From NCBI GenBank assembly GCA_964017065.1, contig OZ024788.1, positions 3,018,266 through 3,082,265 of the forward strand: 64,000 nt of DNA. Reading direction: 5' to 3'. This DNA is from Haliclona indistincta. Lineage: Eukaryota; Porifera; Demospongiae; Haplosclerida; Chalinidae. A program made the position numbers and the translations under genes. Under the pieces are notes generated by a model. The model was given only the letters and a program-made list of their open reading frames with translations, had not been told where the DNA came from and made no database searches. Shown piece after piece: positions 1 through 12,389 of the stretch; position 1 is the first letter of the stretch, and every line of letters begins with the position of its first letter.

Positions 1-1932
1 GATGATGGAACATACATGTACAACTTAAACAATCAATTGCTTGAATAGCTCTAACAAACTCTGACACAATGGTCTACACACAGCAGACTTGCTGGTCTAG
101 ACAAAGAATCATGATATACTTTGTCTTCTCCACGAACAGCACCAGGGACCTGAAAGTAATGGCAGCCATGCCCACAAAGATAACCCAGTATTGCTATCAT
201 TGGTGATAATAAACATATTTTCGTTGACTGGTCTTCAAATAGTACTGCCTCCTTTACTCACTAGTCACAGGCCTTTTGGAGCTCATTCTGTCAAAATACC
301 TGCATACCGTAGATCTGGAAATTTTCAGCGTCAAAATATTTTCGTCTTTCGTTCTAGCGACAAAAATTAAAAACATGAAAATTTGGGTACATCAAACTTT
401 GATCACCGAATAAATAAACAATTTATATTGAACATGTGTAGTAGAAGCAGCTATTTCGAGCATAAGCTATTTCTCCTGCTCAGAGTGCAGGAAAATTAAC
501 AAGTACTCCTAAAACTATTGGTCAATTTTCAACTGTCTTCAGAGGATATCCACACAGATATGCTCTAACAGTTGCTACAGCTTCATTAGTAGGTGTTCTT
601 GACAAACATCAGCACAAGTTTTTACAAATTCAATACAGACTTTGGGCAGAAATGCTCAGCATAAGTCAGTGGATGATGCTGCTTGTGCAACTATGAGCAT
701 GAAGCTCAAGAGTTACTTTTGTCTCATTTACTGCCGATACCTGCGTCCAAGCATGTATATGCACAAACTGAGCGCTTCAAATCTTTGGTTGCATACAGGC
801 CTACAACAGAGTCATACACCAGTGTATAGCTGACTTCACCTCCTCCTCTAGCTGGCTATATTAAAGTGGTCAAATACCTTATTTCTTCTAAAGATTCGGC
901 ACCTCCTATTTTTCGGCACCTTGTCGCTGAAATGCGTACTAAACCTCGAAATTTCGGCAAGCACTTTGGTTCTTCGTCATAGTAAGCCAACAGCCCGACG
1001 TGAAAAGTTGTGTACTTCATGGAAAGGAGCTATAGACGTGTTCTCGTTCAAACACGTGCTCGTCGCGACACCTCCAATTATTCAAACTTCTGCCCTTCCA
1101 AATTATTGTGCAAGCAAATTATTTATTTTGTGTCGAATTTTTTAGATGAAATACGGTATACGTGGTGACCAATTATTGGTTCATCACTCTAGTACTGATA
1201 TTATTTTACCTTCTTTCAGTACAAAATACTGATCCTAGAAAGTGTAAATCATCATGGTTATCATATCAGAAAGTGAAAAAATGGTTATCATAATATTCTT
1301 GTTCAGCAAAAAAAATTGACCCTAGCAAATTTACGTTTACCTTTGTAATAACCCACATTAGTAAGCGACCTGTTCGCTAGCTCAATGGCTAGTGCGTTAG
1401 CCTTATAATGAGGGGTACCTGGGCTCGAACCTCGGGCAGACTATGCTGAAAAAAAATACAACAAAAACTTTTTTTAATTGAGAGTGCTGTCACACCTTGT
1501 GGTACCACACCCTTCACTTAGTGGAGGAGCCGCTTGGGTCACACAGATGTGACCTTTACCTAGCGGAAGTCATTAGTGTGACTATCCTCCCCACTAATGA
1601 CTGAAGGTTGGTAGCCCTGGTAGAACAGTCCGGTCTGCCGGATCCTCTGACCTAAGCCGGGGTGTTGAGGTGTGCCGGTACCAGATGGAGCACTAGTTGA
1701 GGGCCTTGCAAACGTGCTAGCTCTATGAGCGGTAGGCAGGGTGGGTTTTTGTCAATGGATCACATACTGTAATCGCGACACCATTTTTATGTTAGGAATT
1801 CTCTTGGTTTTTTTCCGTCAATTTGTATTTCAATTAAAAAATCTTATGGTCGCCTGGGCTACAGTTTGTAAGGAGAGTAGAAGACAAACATTGCTGTAAA
1901 GTTATAATAAATTATAATTTTTGTTGTTACAG
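1..1932. other. Gene-poor left edge, repeat remnants
   Basis: I find no supportable exon here. The stretch holds AT-rich fragments that look like decayed inverted-repeat elements: around 290-420 (interleaved AAAATTTTCGTC-like words) and around 890-1160 (repeated TTTCGGCA words). An open stretch at 642-833 could code 63 residues but has no recognisable domain or splice context. Earlier exons of the FAM193-like gene must lie further upstream or be unrecognised here, because its first visible exon opens mid-codon at 1933. Confidence 0.5.
1364..1750 (+). repeat. SINE-like element with tRNA-derived head
   Basis: The left 75 bp resemble a tRNA. TAGCTCAATGG at 1378-1388 matches a pol III A box, and GGCTCGAACCT at 1422-1432 matches a B box with one mismatch. 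The T arm can pair, but the anticodon stem and acceptor are degenerate, so it is not a working tRNA. An A-rich linker and a body of about 300 bp follow, ending near GGGTGGGTTTTT. This is the usual SINE layout. The right boundary is estimated; no target-site duplication was found. Confidence 0.5.
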
Positions 1933-4900
1933 GTATGTTACACTGGATCAAGAAATGGAGGAGATAGGACAGGTGTGGAAGAATGCTAAGGAACAACTCG
2001 TCATTCAACAACAAGAGATGAAGAAAGTGAGCACATGGGAGGGAGGGAGGGAGTTACTGAACCTGTTTAACCTGTTCACTGCTCCTTGCAGAGAGAAGAC
2101 AGGAGAGCTCACATCGAGAAGATCAGAGCGGACGGAGAGTCCTTCAAGAAATTAAAACAAGGACAACTACAGGTAAAGATATAGACAGAAGTGAAGCATT
2201 GATCTGCCCTACTGTCTAACCTCCCTTTCTCCCTCTTTCTCTCTCTTCCGCTCAGGTAAAGGATCGTAGTGAGGGAGACAAGGATTCCAGTGGCAGCGCT
2301 AGTGGAGATGGTAGTAGTAGATCGTCTTCATCAGAGCAAACAGCATCATCTAAATCGTCGGCAACATCAGCGAGGTATAGACAATCACACGCTTTACCAA
2401 AGAATGTAGTTGGTGTACTCTGATGAATACCCGGGCTGGCTTTGACTCCACCCAATGGGTGTGGTCTAGTGTCAGTGCGGTTGCTAACAGAGTGACAGTG
2501 TTGTAACCAAAGCGGTTCACTTGAAGTAGATTGTGAGCATGGTCACCACATATCTGCAGTTATCCTAGAACCGCACATACGATGTAAAATACTGCACTAG
2601 AAAATTGTGACATGAATACTCCAAGTCAGGGCTTCAAATTAACTTCTTTTTAAATTAGCCAGCAGGGCTAGTGCAATCAAATTAAACTAGCCTAAAACAG
2701 TTTCTACCTACCCAATAAAATAATCAAGCTAATTTAAGCATTAATGTACTTTTTTCCAGTCAAATACTGCAATAAGTCTACAATTATCTCTAGCCAGCTG
2801 GGCTACCAACCTGTACATTTTACTAGCCCAGGCTATATTTTTTACTAGCCTCGGGCTAGCGAGCTAGTGCTAATTTGAAGCCCTGCTCTAAATACACTTG
2901 TACAGTATATGACTGCATATGCATATTTCACTCGCTCTTCTCCTTTTCTCTTAGCAACAAGACATCACTTATTACCTCTTCATTGTCTTCTTTAACACCT
3001 GCTCTTACACCAGCGGACGCTGTCACTACGCAGAGAGGAGGCAAAGAAATGGTGGACATTAGCGTAGCTGCAGCAGCGGCTCCTAAAGACCGCACAAAAG
3101 AGAACGTAGCGGAATGGTCTAAGATTCTTTTCAAGTGCATCAAACCGGTCGGAGATCCAGAGTTTCGGATCAAAGACGATATAGCAACGCACACTATAAC
3201 GCTGAGAATCGATATGACATCTGTTGATTTGAAGCATGCTGACGCTATCTGCACTCGGGAACAGGTCGAAAAGTATGAAAAACTCGGGATGCGACGAGAG
3301 GAGATCACGGAAGTTTCGCTGAAGCTGAACGCGATAAAACACCTCGGCATCAACTTACGCATCGATGACCTTTTCGATGAACGTGGTTTTATGATAGTGG
3401 ATGGTCACACGGCTCATGAAGAGAAGGAAGAGCCCGTGTACTTTGTGGACGATGGCAAGAAGGGTTCTGTGACGGCGAAAGAAAAGCTCATACAAGCTGA
3501 GATGTCTCGGTCAGCGCTCATCGATCTCACAAAGGAGAAGGATCTTGTGGTTCATCGAGAGGCGAGAAATGGGGAAGGTCGCGAGACTGACCTCTTGCAG
3601 AGCATGACGATGAAAATACGGTTCATGAAAAAGGTCACAAGCGATGAAATGAGAGGTCACCTAGAGTCGGATAGTGAGTCGGTTATGTTTGACTCTTGCG
3701 ATCAAGTTCAGATGAAACTGACCCAGCTTGAGCTGAACACGATGAGGTTAGTGAATCCAAGAACGACGAACGATGGCGTCTTGGTTGCAAACAGCATCAA
3801 GGAGCTCACAGGAAACCGCACTACCACACCACCACAGGGAGAGAAGTCGGGCTACGTGCACGCTACAGAGTCGCACCGACCGTTCGTGGATCTTCTCTTG
3901 GAGCAGGGGAAGCACGCTGAAAGAATGGCGGAGAAAGAAAAAGAGAAAGCGGAGAAGAACCACAAGCCCAAGAAGAAGGTGATGTGGGCCGACCAAATCT
4001 CCACAGAGATCAATGATAGAGACTCTTCGTCAGCAGTACCAACCCATTCTGTTTCATTGCTCACACCACAGCCGTTGTCCTTAACCAATTCTAAGTCCTC
4101 ATCCTTTTCACATCAGTCCATTCCCATTTCAAGTCTGTCCTGTCAGTGTTTTGCCTGTGTTGGTGCAGTCGCTGCTCAACAAACAGCGGTGAGTGGGGAG
4201 AAAGGGAGGGAGAGAGAGGGGGTTCTTGACAAAGAGAGGGAGAGAGAGAGGGGGTTCTTGACAAAGAGAGGGAGAGAGATGTGCTTGAAAAGAGAGAGAG
4301 AGGGTGTGCATGAAAAGAGGGAGAGAGATATGTGCTTGAAATGAGAGAGAGAGGGTGTGCTTGAAAAGAGAGAGAGAGGGTGTGCTTGAAAAGAGAGAGA
4401 GAGGGTGTGCTTGAAAAGAGAGAGAGAGGGTGTGCATGAAAAGAGGGAGAGAGATATGTGCTTGAAATGAGAGAGAGAGGGTGTGCTTGAGAAGTAGTGT
4501 TTTGGATGTGCTATCACCTGATTATGCTGAACCAATGTAATTGCTATTACCCCGATGTCGTCGATCAAACGACTGTTTCTGCTGCTGTTTTTACTTTTCA
4601 TCTTGCTGACCCTTGTCAAAATGTTTTTGAAAAATTTTGATTTTTATATTTTTGTTGCAAAAATTGACGGTGAAATAATTTATTTTGAATGCTGAAAGTT
4701 TCTCACTATGTTGTTCCGAAAATAATTATTGTAAAATCAGTAAAAATCAATCTTAAGACTCAGAAGGCTTGAATTACTGGTCACAGTTCTCTCTAACTAA
4801 ATGTATTTTCACTGCAGGGCAAGTCACGGCCGCTCAACCCTGTTGATCCGTCTTGTAGTAAGCTATCTATTGATCGTACACTAGTAGCTGAACTAGGGTC

Positions 4901-7900
4901 GGGAGGCAAGCTGTTGAAACCACCTCTTGAAGATGAGATGGACGATACAGAGAAGAGAAAAGGAGAGATGGTATCTGATGTGCATACCAACAAACATCGG
5001 ATGTTAACATCCTCTTTGGGAAAGAGTAAGTGAAGTTCTGTCGTCTTCCTGTGATGAAGTGGAGTGTCATCTTCATGCACTAATGTGTTCAGTCTCTGAT
5101 CATCCTCCATCGTGTGAATAAAGACAACAGTGACTACAGAGACTGATCACATTAGTGCATGAAGGTGACTTTCTACGCTTTTCATTGCAAGAAGCGGAAA
5201 ATTTTCCTCATTCCACAATACTGTATGCATCAATTATCGCTCTGTCTTCCTCCCTCCTCTCCCTCCCCTCCTCCCTCCTCTCTCTTCCTCCTCTCTCTTC
5301 CCTCTCTCCTCTCCCTCCCCTCCTCCCTCCTCTCCCTTTCCTCTCTCAGATGCAGGTGCTAGTCTCACTCACAAGACGGAGAATCTCTGGCAGAACTGGA
5401 TGTCCACCAACGATATCCAGCTAGACGAAGAAGCTCAAGCTCCCTCTCCTGCAAGCTCATCTCCCAGGCCGCTGCCGCCGCGACTACCAGCATCCGAGTC
5501 TTCTTCGACCATCACTGTGTCAGATTCGCCTCCATTAAAACCCGCCAGCTCTTCAACCAGCAGCACCACAACGCCGGCAAGCTCTGTCACGACTACAACT
5601 ACTAGCTCGTCGGTTCACGTAGCTAGCGAGACTTGCTGTGATCATCACGGAGGCTCCGCCTTGGGTCACCACCACCACCATCATCACCATCACGATATGG
5701 CTAAGGTACCGTCGTGTACTGCTACTTGCGAGTGTCATCACGATTTGGGCGGTAACAGAGCTCTCTCAGCACCTGGAATGGCTTCTGCCTCCACTCAAAC
5801 AAGGTTAGTCTTTTTAATCTCCCTGTCTCAGATAAGATTTCACTTCCTTTTCTCATGTGACTTCCTTACTCCCCTCTCTATCCACTCAATTAACTCATAC
5901 ACTTATTCTCTTAGTCTCCCANNNNNNNNNNNNNNNNNNNNNNNNNNNNNNNNNNNNNNNNNNNNNNNNNNNNNNNNNNNNNNNNNNNNNNNNNNNNNNN
6001 NNNNNNNNNNNNNNNNNNNNNNNNNNNNNNNNNNNNNNNNNNNNNNNNNNNNNNNNNNNNNNNNNNNNNNNNNNNNNNNNNNNNNNNNNNNNNNNNNNNN
6101 NNNNNNNNNNNNNNNNNNNNNCATAACAACGTGAGCCAGCACCATCATCACACAGTACGGTAGTAGATACTGATTATCTGCATATTGCAATACGATGTAT
6201 GTCAACTATTGCTTTCTGATGAATTTTGAATTTGTTACTAGTATGTAAACTTCATGGATTTTGCTTCTATCCTCAGCCTCCTACTGTCCCGACCAGTCAC
6301 AACTACACCAAGCAGAGAGACAAGATGAGACAGAAGCTGGAGAAGAAGAAGAAGACAAAGGACTCAGAGGTATTTTACCATATCCGGTAGACTGCACTTC
6401 CTTACCAGACAGAGCATGCTGTAGCAAGACTACACATCCAGCAAAAACATTGGAAATGTATTTTTTTGGTAGTGCGGAGTGTCTGTCACTGATGTGTTCA
6501 GAGTGACTTGAGTAGTATGTTGTTACATGTCTAGTCGTTGTAGTTGCTCTATGGTAGCATTTTACGAAGACACTATACCGAAAATAAGTGTAGCATGAAA
6601 TCTTAGGAGTGTAGTTGTGACATAGCCTGTTGTATTGAACAGTCACTCACTTATAATTTCTTTCATTTCTTTCTCCCTCCCTCTCTTCCTCCCTCTCTTT
6701 CTCTCCTTCCCTCTCTCCTTCCCTCCCTTCCTCTCTCCTTCCCTCCCTCCCTTCCTCTCTCTTCCTTCCTTCCTCCCTCCCTCCTCCCCTCCCTCTCCTC
6801 CCCTCACTCTCTCCCTCCCCCTCCTCCTCCCTCCCTCCCTCTCCTCTCCCTTCTTCCCTCCCCCTCTCTCCCTCCCCCCTCTCCTCCTCCCTCCCTCTCT
6901 CCCCTCTTCTCTCAGCGTCACCATCATTCACAGCACACCTGTTCTGATGACAGATCACTGGACGACCTCCTCAATTTCATCGAGGGCAAGGCACCTACTA
7001 CAGCTTCCTCACCAGTGGAGACCACTAGCAGCAGCAGCTCAGCACCTCTCAGTGCTAACAATACCGCCAAGACCACCAAAAAGAAGAAAAAGACCAAAAA
7101 GGTACAAATTTATCCAATATTACATGTATATGCGACAGTGAAACTCCTCCCTGTACTGTGCATGTGCATTATAACGCATAATATTAGATTTGCCTGTACT
7201 CACTCTAAATGTACGTACATGTACTCTGTGCTACTCACTGTAAATGCATTAGTTTGCCCTAATACTGAAGTCAAGTCATAACCATGTAAAATTACATGTA
7301 TATCGGTATGTGAAGTAGATTATTATCCATGCTGTACGTCACTTTGTGATGGTCTGGTCAGGTCCTACCTTGCATGTAAAATGGACACGTTCAACCTACA
7401 TGTGTATAAGCAGAAGCATAACTATATACTTACCAAGAGTTATTAGAAACTCTGTACATGCAGTATTCAATAGCTGTACAGTACTGTATTGCCCTCAGCT
7501 TAGAGTGTGTACTGTATTGCCCTCAGCTTAGAGTGTGTACTGTATTGCCCTCAGCTTAGACAGTACTGTATTGCCCTCAGCTTAGACAGTACTGTATTGC
7601 CCTCAGCTTAGTGTGCGTACTGTATTGCCCTCAACTTAGACAGTACTGTGTTGCCCTCAGCTTAGACAGTACTATATTGCCCTCAGCTTAGACAGTACAG
7701 TATTGCCCTCAGCTTAGACAGTACTGTATTGCCCTCAGCTTAGACAGTACAGCTTAGACAGTACTGTATTACCCTCAGCTTAGACAGTACTGTATTGCCC
7801 TCAGCTTAGAGTGTGTACTGTATTGCCCTCAGCTTGCCCTCAGCTTAGACAGTACTGTATTGCCCTCAGCTTAGACAGTACTGTATTGCCCTCAGCTTGG

Positions 7901-8174
7901 AGTCTGCACACGTGTAGTCCATTACTGATTTGTATAAGTCACACCACTCCAGCCGGCCGGCATGTGGTCTCACCAGTACTTGGTGGGTTTCTGATTACAC
8001 ACTGCCCTGTGCACACTGCACTATGATTGTGTCTACCACTAGTTCATTGATGGGTCATAGTACAACCATGCCACCACACGTACTCTTAATAATACTAATC
8101 TTGTTGTTGTGACATGTAAAATTATTATTTTTCATTACTAATACACTTACAGATGTACCTTTATGTGTTCGTGT

Positions 8175-8246
<72 letters not shown>

Positions 8247-8273
8247 CCTCCCTCCCTCCCTCCCTCCCTCCCT

Positions 8274-8310
<37 letters not shown>

Positions 8311-11300
8311 CCTCCCTCCCTCCCTCCCTCCCTCCTTCCCTCCCTCCTTCCCTCCCTCTCTCTCTCTCTCAGCTCGGTGAAGGCGGCTCTGATGAACCAC
8401 AGCCATCTCAGGATCACTCATCACTGCCAGAGCAACAGGGTAACTCCTCACAGCAGCAGCCCAGCAAAGAGCCTGTATCTATCTCGCCTCCTTCCTCTCC
8501 TGCTCTGTCTCGCAATACATCGAAAAAGACCACCGGAGCAGCAAGGAAAGAAGAGAACAGTGGTCGGCACACACCTTTGTCACCTCCTCCATCACCAGTA
8601 TCACCCTCACTGAACGGTAGGCATTAATTAGAAAAGGAGACAGGTTTAAATTAAACAGTCCTCTAATGACCTTCACCTAGCCTACATGTATTTTGCAAAT
8701 CAAGCATGCAAACGTCAGCTACCTACCCACGGTACTGTAGGCGTATATTTTGTAAATAGTTTTAAGTATTGCATAAGTTGAAGCAGGATGCTGGAGGTTA
8801 GTCTATGAGGCACCGATCTTATTAGTTAGTCTATCTGATGCTGGTTGTGGTAGTGAATAATCTCCAAAAATAGTAAAAAGAGCACTAGACCACCTGTCCA
8901 TGAGAAGCTGTAGAACAGACACATTGATATATTCAAGGGACTCAACCAGTTGTAGAGAGAAATGAGAGGAAACCATTGATTTACTAAAAAACTACTCATG
9001 TGTACTTGAGCTGGTTAGTAGCTGCCTTACTTGGTTGTGCATTGTGCTGCACAGCACAGGCGCCCACACTGGCTCACATTGTCTGTACTCCTTACTTGGT
9101 CGTGCGTTGTGCTGCTTAGCATAGCACAGGCGCCCACACCAGCACGCACCTCCAAGCATTGTCTGTGCTCCATTGTGTCTCTAGGGTATGACAGGATGGT
9201 AATTCAATACCAAAATTAGCTTCTTGCTGCTGGGATACTGACCTAGCAGAATACTTATAAACTGCAACCTGGGTCTTTTTGAGAAGAAGTACAACCTCAG
9301 TGACTTACCCAGTAATATATGATACTTCTGCCCAGTCATTTACATTGTTAATGAAAACAATAAATTACGGACTTCCTGTTGTATTTCATGTGAAACTGTG
9401 AGAAGCCCGATTTTCGTAACATAATTATGTAGATATTGCCTAATTTTAATCTCGTTCAGCGAAGCCCATCGGCTTTGAGAAGTTCTTGTTTATTTATCAA
9501 ACATGACTTGAAGTCACTTGCAGTGGTTTCCCATGTTGATCACATCCTCTTTGAGCAGTGTTCTCATCAGTATTTAGCAATAAGGGGGTGCATAATGCTC
9601 GGGAAAACAAGTGTTTATGACAAAATAAAACAGGGAGCATTAGCTAAAATCCAAGTTGATAAGAGGGGTGCATTGTCCCTAAATACAGAGGGAACACTTG
9701 CCTTAGAGAGGCTTAAAGCTATGGAGACACTAGCCTTAGGGGGGCTTAAAGCTATGGAGACACTAGCCTTAGGGGGGCTTAAAGCTATGGAGACACTAGC
9801 CTTAGGGGGGCTTAAAGCTATGGAGACACTAGCCTTAGGGAGGCTTAAAGCTATGGAGACACTAGCCTCTTGTTATTTTTAAGACTATACTAATTCCTTT
9901 TTCTTAGTAAAGAGGAATCATTTGAAGTTAAAAACTAACACTCAATCTAAATTAAGTATAGCATCATAAACTATCATTTGTTCTATAAATTGCCTGCTAT
10001 CGTAGGTTCGTTTTGTTCACCAGTTTTTTTCGCTTATATACAAGTAATAAAGAATTCAGTGTACTTCTACATATTATGTAACCATGCTTTTGTACGGTAT
10101 TTTTGATCTTGATCATAGTTATTATAGTGTGCATGTATGTAGACCAGTTGTATTATAATATTAAACACTAACTGTCGATCCAAGTATGCTATGCTAGTTG
10201 TGTAGGTCCTCTGTTTTTGTGAAATCTCATCAATTGTTGTTCTTCTCTTACAGAGAGACCTGGTCGGGCGTCCCCTCCATCAGTAAGAAGCCAGCGTATT
10301 CTTCATCCTGTGCAGCCTGCAAAGCACTCTCTAGCAACCACAAAGGTAAGAAGACACTTTCATATTCTGAACCCATTATTATCACCCGAGCAACGAAACA
10401 CAGCACTAAAGCATTGAAGCTCTAGACAGATACAACAGAAAACGTAATCTGCATTAGGCATGATGACCCTTATTAAGGAGGCAAATGATCACACTCAATT
10501 TGCTCCTATTGTTAAAATTCAAGAAAAATCTCATTTCAGCGTATTAAGATGTTATTAGTCAAAGAATTTGCAATTGTTTTCGGCTCAATTTGCCTTATCA
10601 CTTGTATGTAAAGAAATGACTGTATAAAAGTGATTTCGAGCTTGGAATGCCTTGTTATGCCTTGGTGGGCGGGACCATCAGAAGCATACAGTTGCAGCTG
10701 TGTGTTTTGTGTAGTATGAAAGTGTGTAGCCGTGTTTGTCAGAAGCAGTGACATCCCAGAATGAGCACTATCCCAGAATTTTGATTGAAAGTTTACGGTT
10801 TCAATTTTCCTCAATTACAACCCATCCTCCGTAAGTCGAGGCACGCTTTCACATTACAGTCAGCACTGCTTTGTCTAGTCCTAATGAGTTCCTACACACT
10901 TTAAACGCATTTTCTTTCCAGTTTATTGCAAAACTCGATTAATGCTTCCCAAACAGCTTGCAATAATCTCATTTTCCTGGGAATTAAATCGACAATTTCA
11001 ATCCAATTAAATCGCTTGTCTCTGTGCGTGCACTGTTGTGTCTTGAGTCATTTTGTGGTTGTTATGACAACAGGCGGCAGGGGTTAAAGTCACCAGAGAA
11101 ACCAAACCAAGTGTCAACCACTCCCAAACTAACGGGAGACCTAAAGGTAGGAACATACCATTTTTGACTTTGCCCAATTTTTATTTCACTTTTTCTACAG
11201 GCATGTCGTCTGGGCATTCTTCCGTAAGTTATGACCGCACGCACATTCTTCCACGCTGCTTTTAGACTTGTCACGCTCTCGTGTAACTCTACACTAAAAC

Positions 11301-12389
11301 TGTTAACTAGGTCACAATCAGATCCATTGTGATTGTAACTAATCGACTTACCATTGACTAATGCAGTTATCACACCATCACTCCTACAACCCGTCTCTCT
11401 TTACAATAATTCTTTGTCCTCTTCCACATTCACTTTTGTTATGTCAATCTCTGTCTACAGAAGTCTGAATCGGAAGATGACTATGACCAGGAATTGGAAG
11501 CCTTCAAAAAGTACGTTTTGTCATATTAAAGCAAGGGCATGAAAATACCGTACAGCTAGCCTATAAAGAGAAAACGTCTGTTTCTCAATAGGCTTGTAGT
11601 GCACGATGCTACTCCTGAGCCCCAAGCTATTTGTAGCGCCCAGTTGTTAAGCAAACAGTTACCAAATACAGAGTTTTCTGCATGTGTCTCACTGACCACT
11701 AAAGAGTTCAAGCACAGCTGCAGTGGTTTGTATTTTTTGGTTTCTGGTCTTTGAGTGAGGGAGTACTGGCTGTGTCTCACTGACCACTGCACATGTAAAT
11801 TTCAGTTTTCAGACTAGCAAGCTCCTAGCAACGATTCCAAGAACTGAGTCACAAAGTTTGCATGCGCTGGCTGTGTCTCACTGACCACTGCACATGTAAA
11901 TTTCAGTTTTCAGACTAGCAGGCTCCTAGCAACAATTCCAAGAACTGAGTCACAAAGTTTGCATGCGCTGGCTGTGTATCACTGACCACTGTGCATGTAA
12001 ATTTCAGTTTTCAGACTAGCAAGCTCCTAGCAACGATTCCAAGAACTGAATTACAAAGCTTGCCTAAGGCCTGCTCCATGCACAGGTGTCCCCCACACAC
12101 CATATGTCCCTCTGTGGGTCAGAGTGCATTGGAAACTATTTATTATTGAGTTTGTTTACATAACTGCATTCGAGGTTAACAATTCATCGCCGCTTTGAAA
12201 CTAGGAAATACTTCCTAACTAGTAGTTATGCATAATATCCTATTCATCCACTAATCTGCTGTCATCCATGCTATTTATTGCTACTCCTTCTCACCCGCCC
12301 ACGCTAGACTCTGCTTTAACTCTGCACCGGTTGAGAAGAAAAAGAAGATCCTGCTTAATATGGAGGACATCAAATCCAAGATCAAATGA
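1933..12389 (+). CDS. FAM193-family protein (3' part of gene)
   Basis: Visible coding exons are 1933-2026, 2092-2172, 2256-2374, 2955-4188, 4818-5025, 5350-5803, one cut by the gap and ending 6154, 6277-6369, 6916-7101, 8373-8616, 10254-10345, 11081-11146, 11461-11510 and 12308-12389 (stop TGA). All have GT-AG borders and compatible phases and give about 1010 residues; the N-terminus lies outside. The C-terminus, with EAFKKLCFNSAP in its last two exons, matches the conserved FAM193 C-terminal block (FKRFCLDSA-type). LDDLLNFIEG and the basic NYTKQRDKMRQKLEKKKK also suit the family. Low-complexity tracts include nine His at 5669-5695 and Ser/Thr/Pro-rich stretches. The large 2955-4188 exon encodes a structured, unrecognised region ending in Lys/Glu-rich helices. 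FAM193 function is poorly known. The family call rests mainly on the C-terminus. Confidence 0.72.
4190..4495. repeat. GA-rich minisatellite at a splice donor
   Basis: Tandem units of about 22-24 bp (GAGAGAGAGGGTGTGCTTGAA and variants) begin right after the donor of the large FAM193-like exon. The run is almost pure purine on +. Open frames across it on both strands are repeat artefacts. Confidence 0.9.
5237..5349. repeat. CT-rich tract forming a 3' splice site
   Basis: About 110 bp of nearly pure pyrimidine (CTCCCTCCTCTCTC-type) runs directly into the CAG acceptor of the 5350 exon, so an expanded microsatellite serves as the polypyrimidine tract. Confidence 0.9.
5922..6121. other. Assembly gap, 200 N
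   Basis: Exactly 200 N, a fixed-size scaffolding gap rather than a measured one. It truncates a FAM193-like exon: the frame entering the gap is phase 2 and the 6277 exon starts in phase 0, so a linking exon is required. The codons at 6122-6154 (HNNVSQHHHHT, then GTACGG) supply one with the right phase. Confidence 0.95.
6655..6915. repeat. CT-rich tract before the 6916 exon
   Basis: About 260 bp of TCCCTCCCT/CTTCCTTCC microsatellite leads straight into the acceptor at 6915. It is the second of three expanded pyrimidine tracts in this gene. Confidence 0.9.
7480..7905. repeat. Minisatellite, 26 bp unit
   Basis: About 15 copies of a 26 bp unit (GACAGTACTGTATTGCCCTC then AGCTTA), with variants GTGTGTACTG and CAGTACAG. 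It is intronic in the FAM193-like gene and non-coding. Confidence 0.92.
8178..8372. repeat. (CT)n/(CCCT)n tract before the 8373 exon
   Basis: Roughly 60 bp of (CT)n followed by alternating CCCT and CT blocks ends at the AG of the 8373 exon. It is the third expanded pyrimidine tract abutting an acceptor in this gene. Confidence 0.92.
9690..9875 (+). repeat. 33 bp tandem repeat, open reading frame
   Basis: About five units of 33 bp lie in the intron between the 8373 and 10254 exons. Because 33 is divisible by 3, the array keeps a frame open (LKAMETLALGG repeated) inside a 148-codon open stretch, 9436-9882. There is no splice or promoter support, so I treat it as a repeat, not a gene. Confidence 0.8.
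11766..12062. repeat. Three tandem ~101 bp repeats
   Basis: Three near-identical units begin CTGGCTGTGTCTCACTGACC in the last intron of the FAM193-like gene. The phrase TGTCTCACTGACCACT also occurs at about 11684 and 19697, so it belongs to a dispersed family. Confidence 0.9.

Noticed and set aside
1364..1440. Functional tRNA gene
   Set aside because: A and B boxes are present, but the anticodon and acceptor stems do not pair and a repeat body follows; a SINE head fits better.
4129..4619. Minus-strand Ser/Leu/His-rich proteins
   Set aside because: These are read-through frames of the GA/CT minisatellite, overlapping in several frames with no splice or domain support.
11074..11080. FAM193-like exon starting at 11074
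   Set aside because: The acceptor after 11073 gives the wrong phase and an immediate stop in the next exon; the acceptor after 11080 restores frame.
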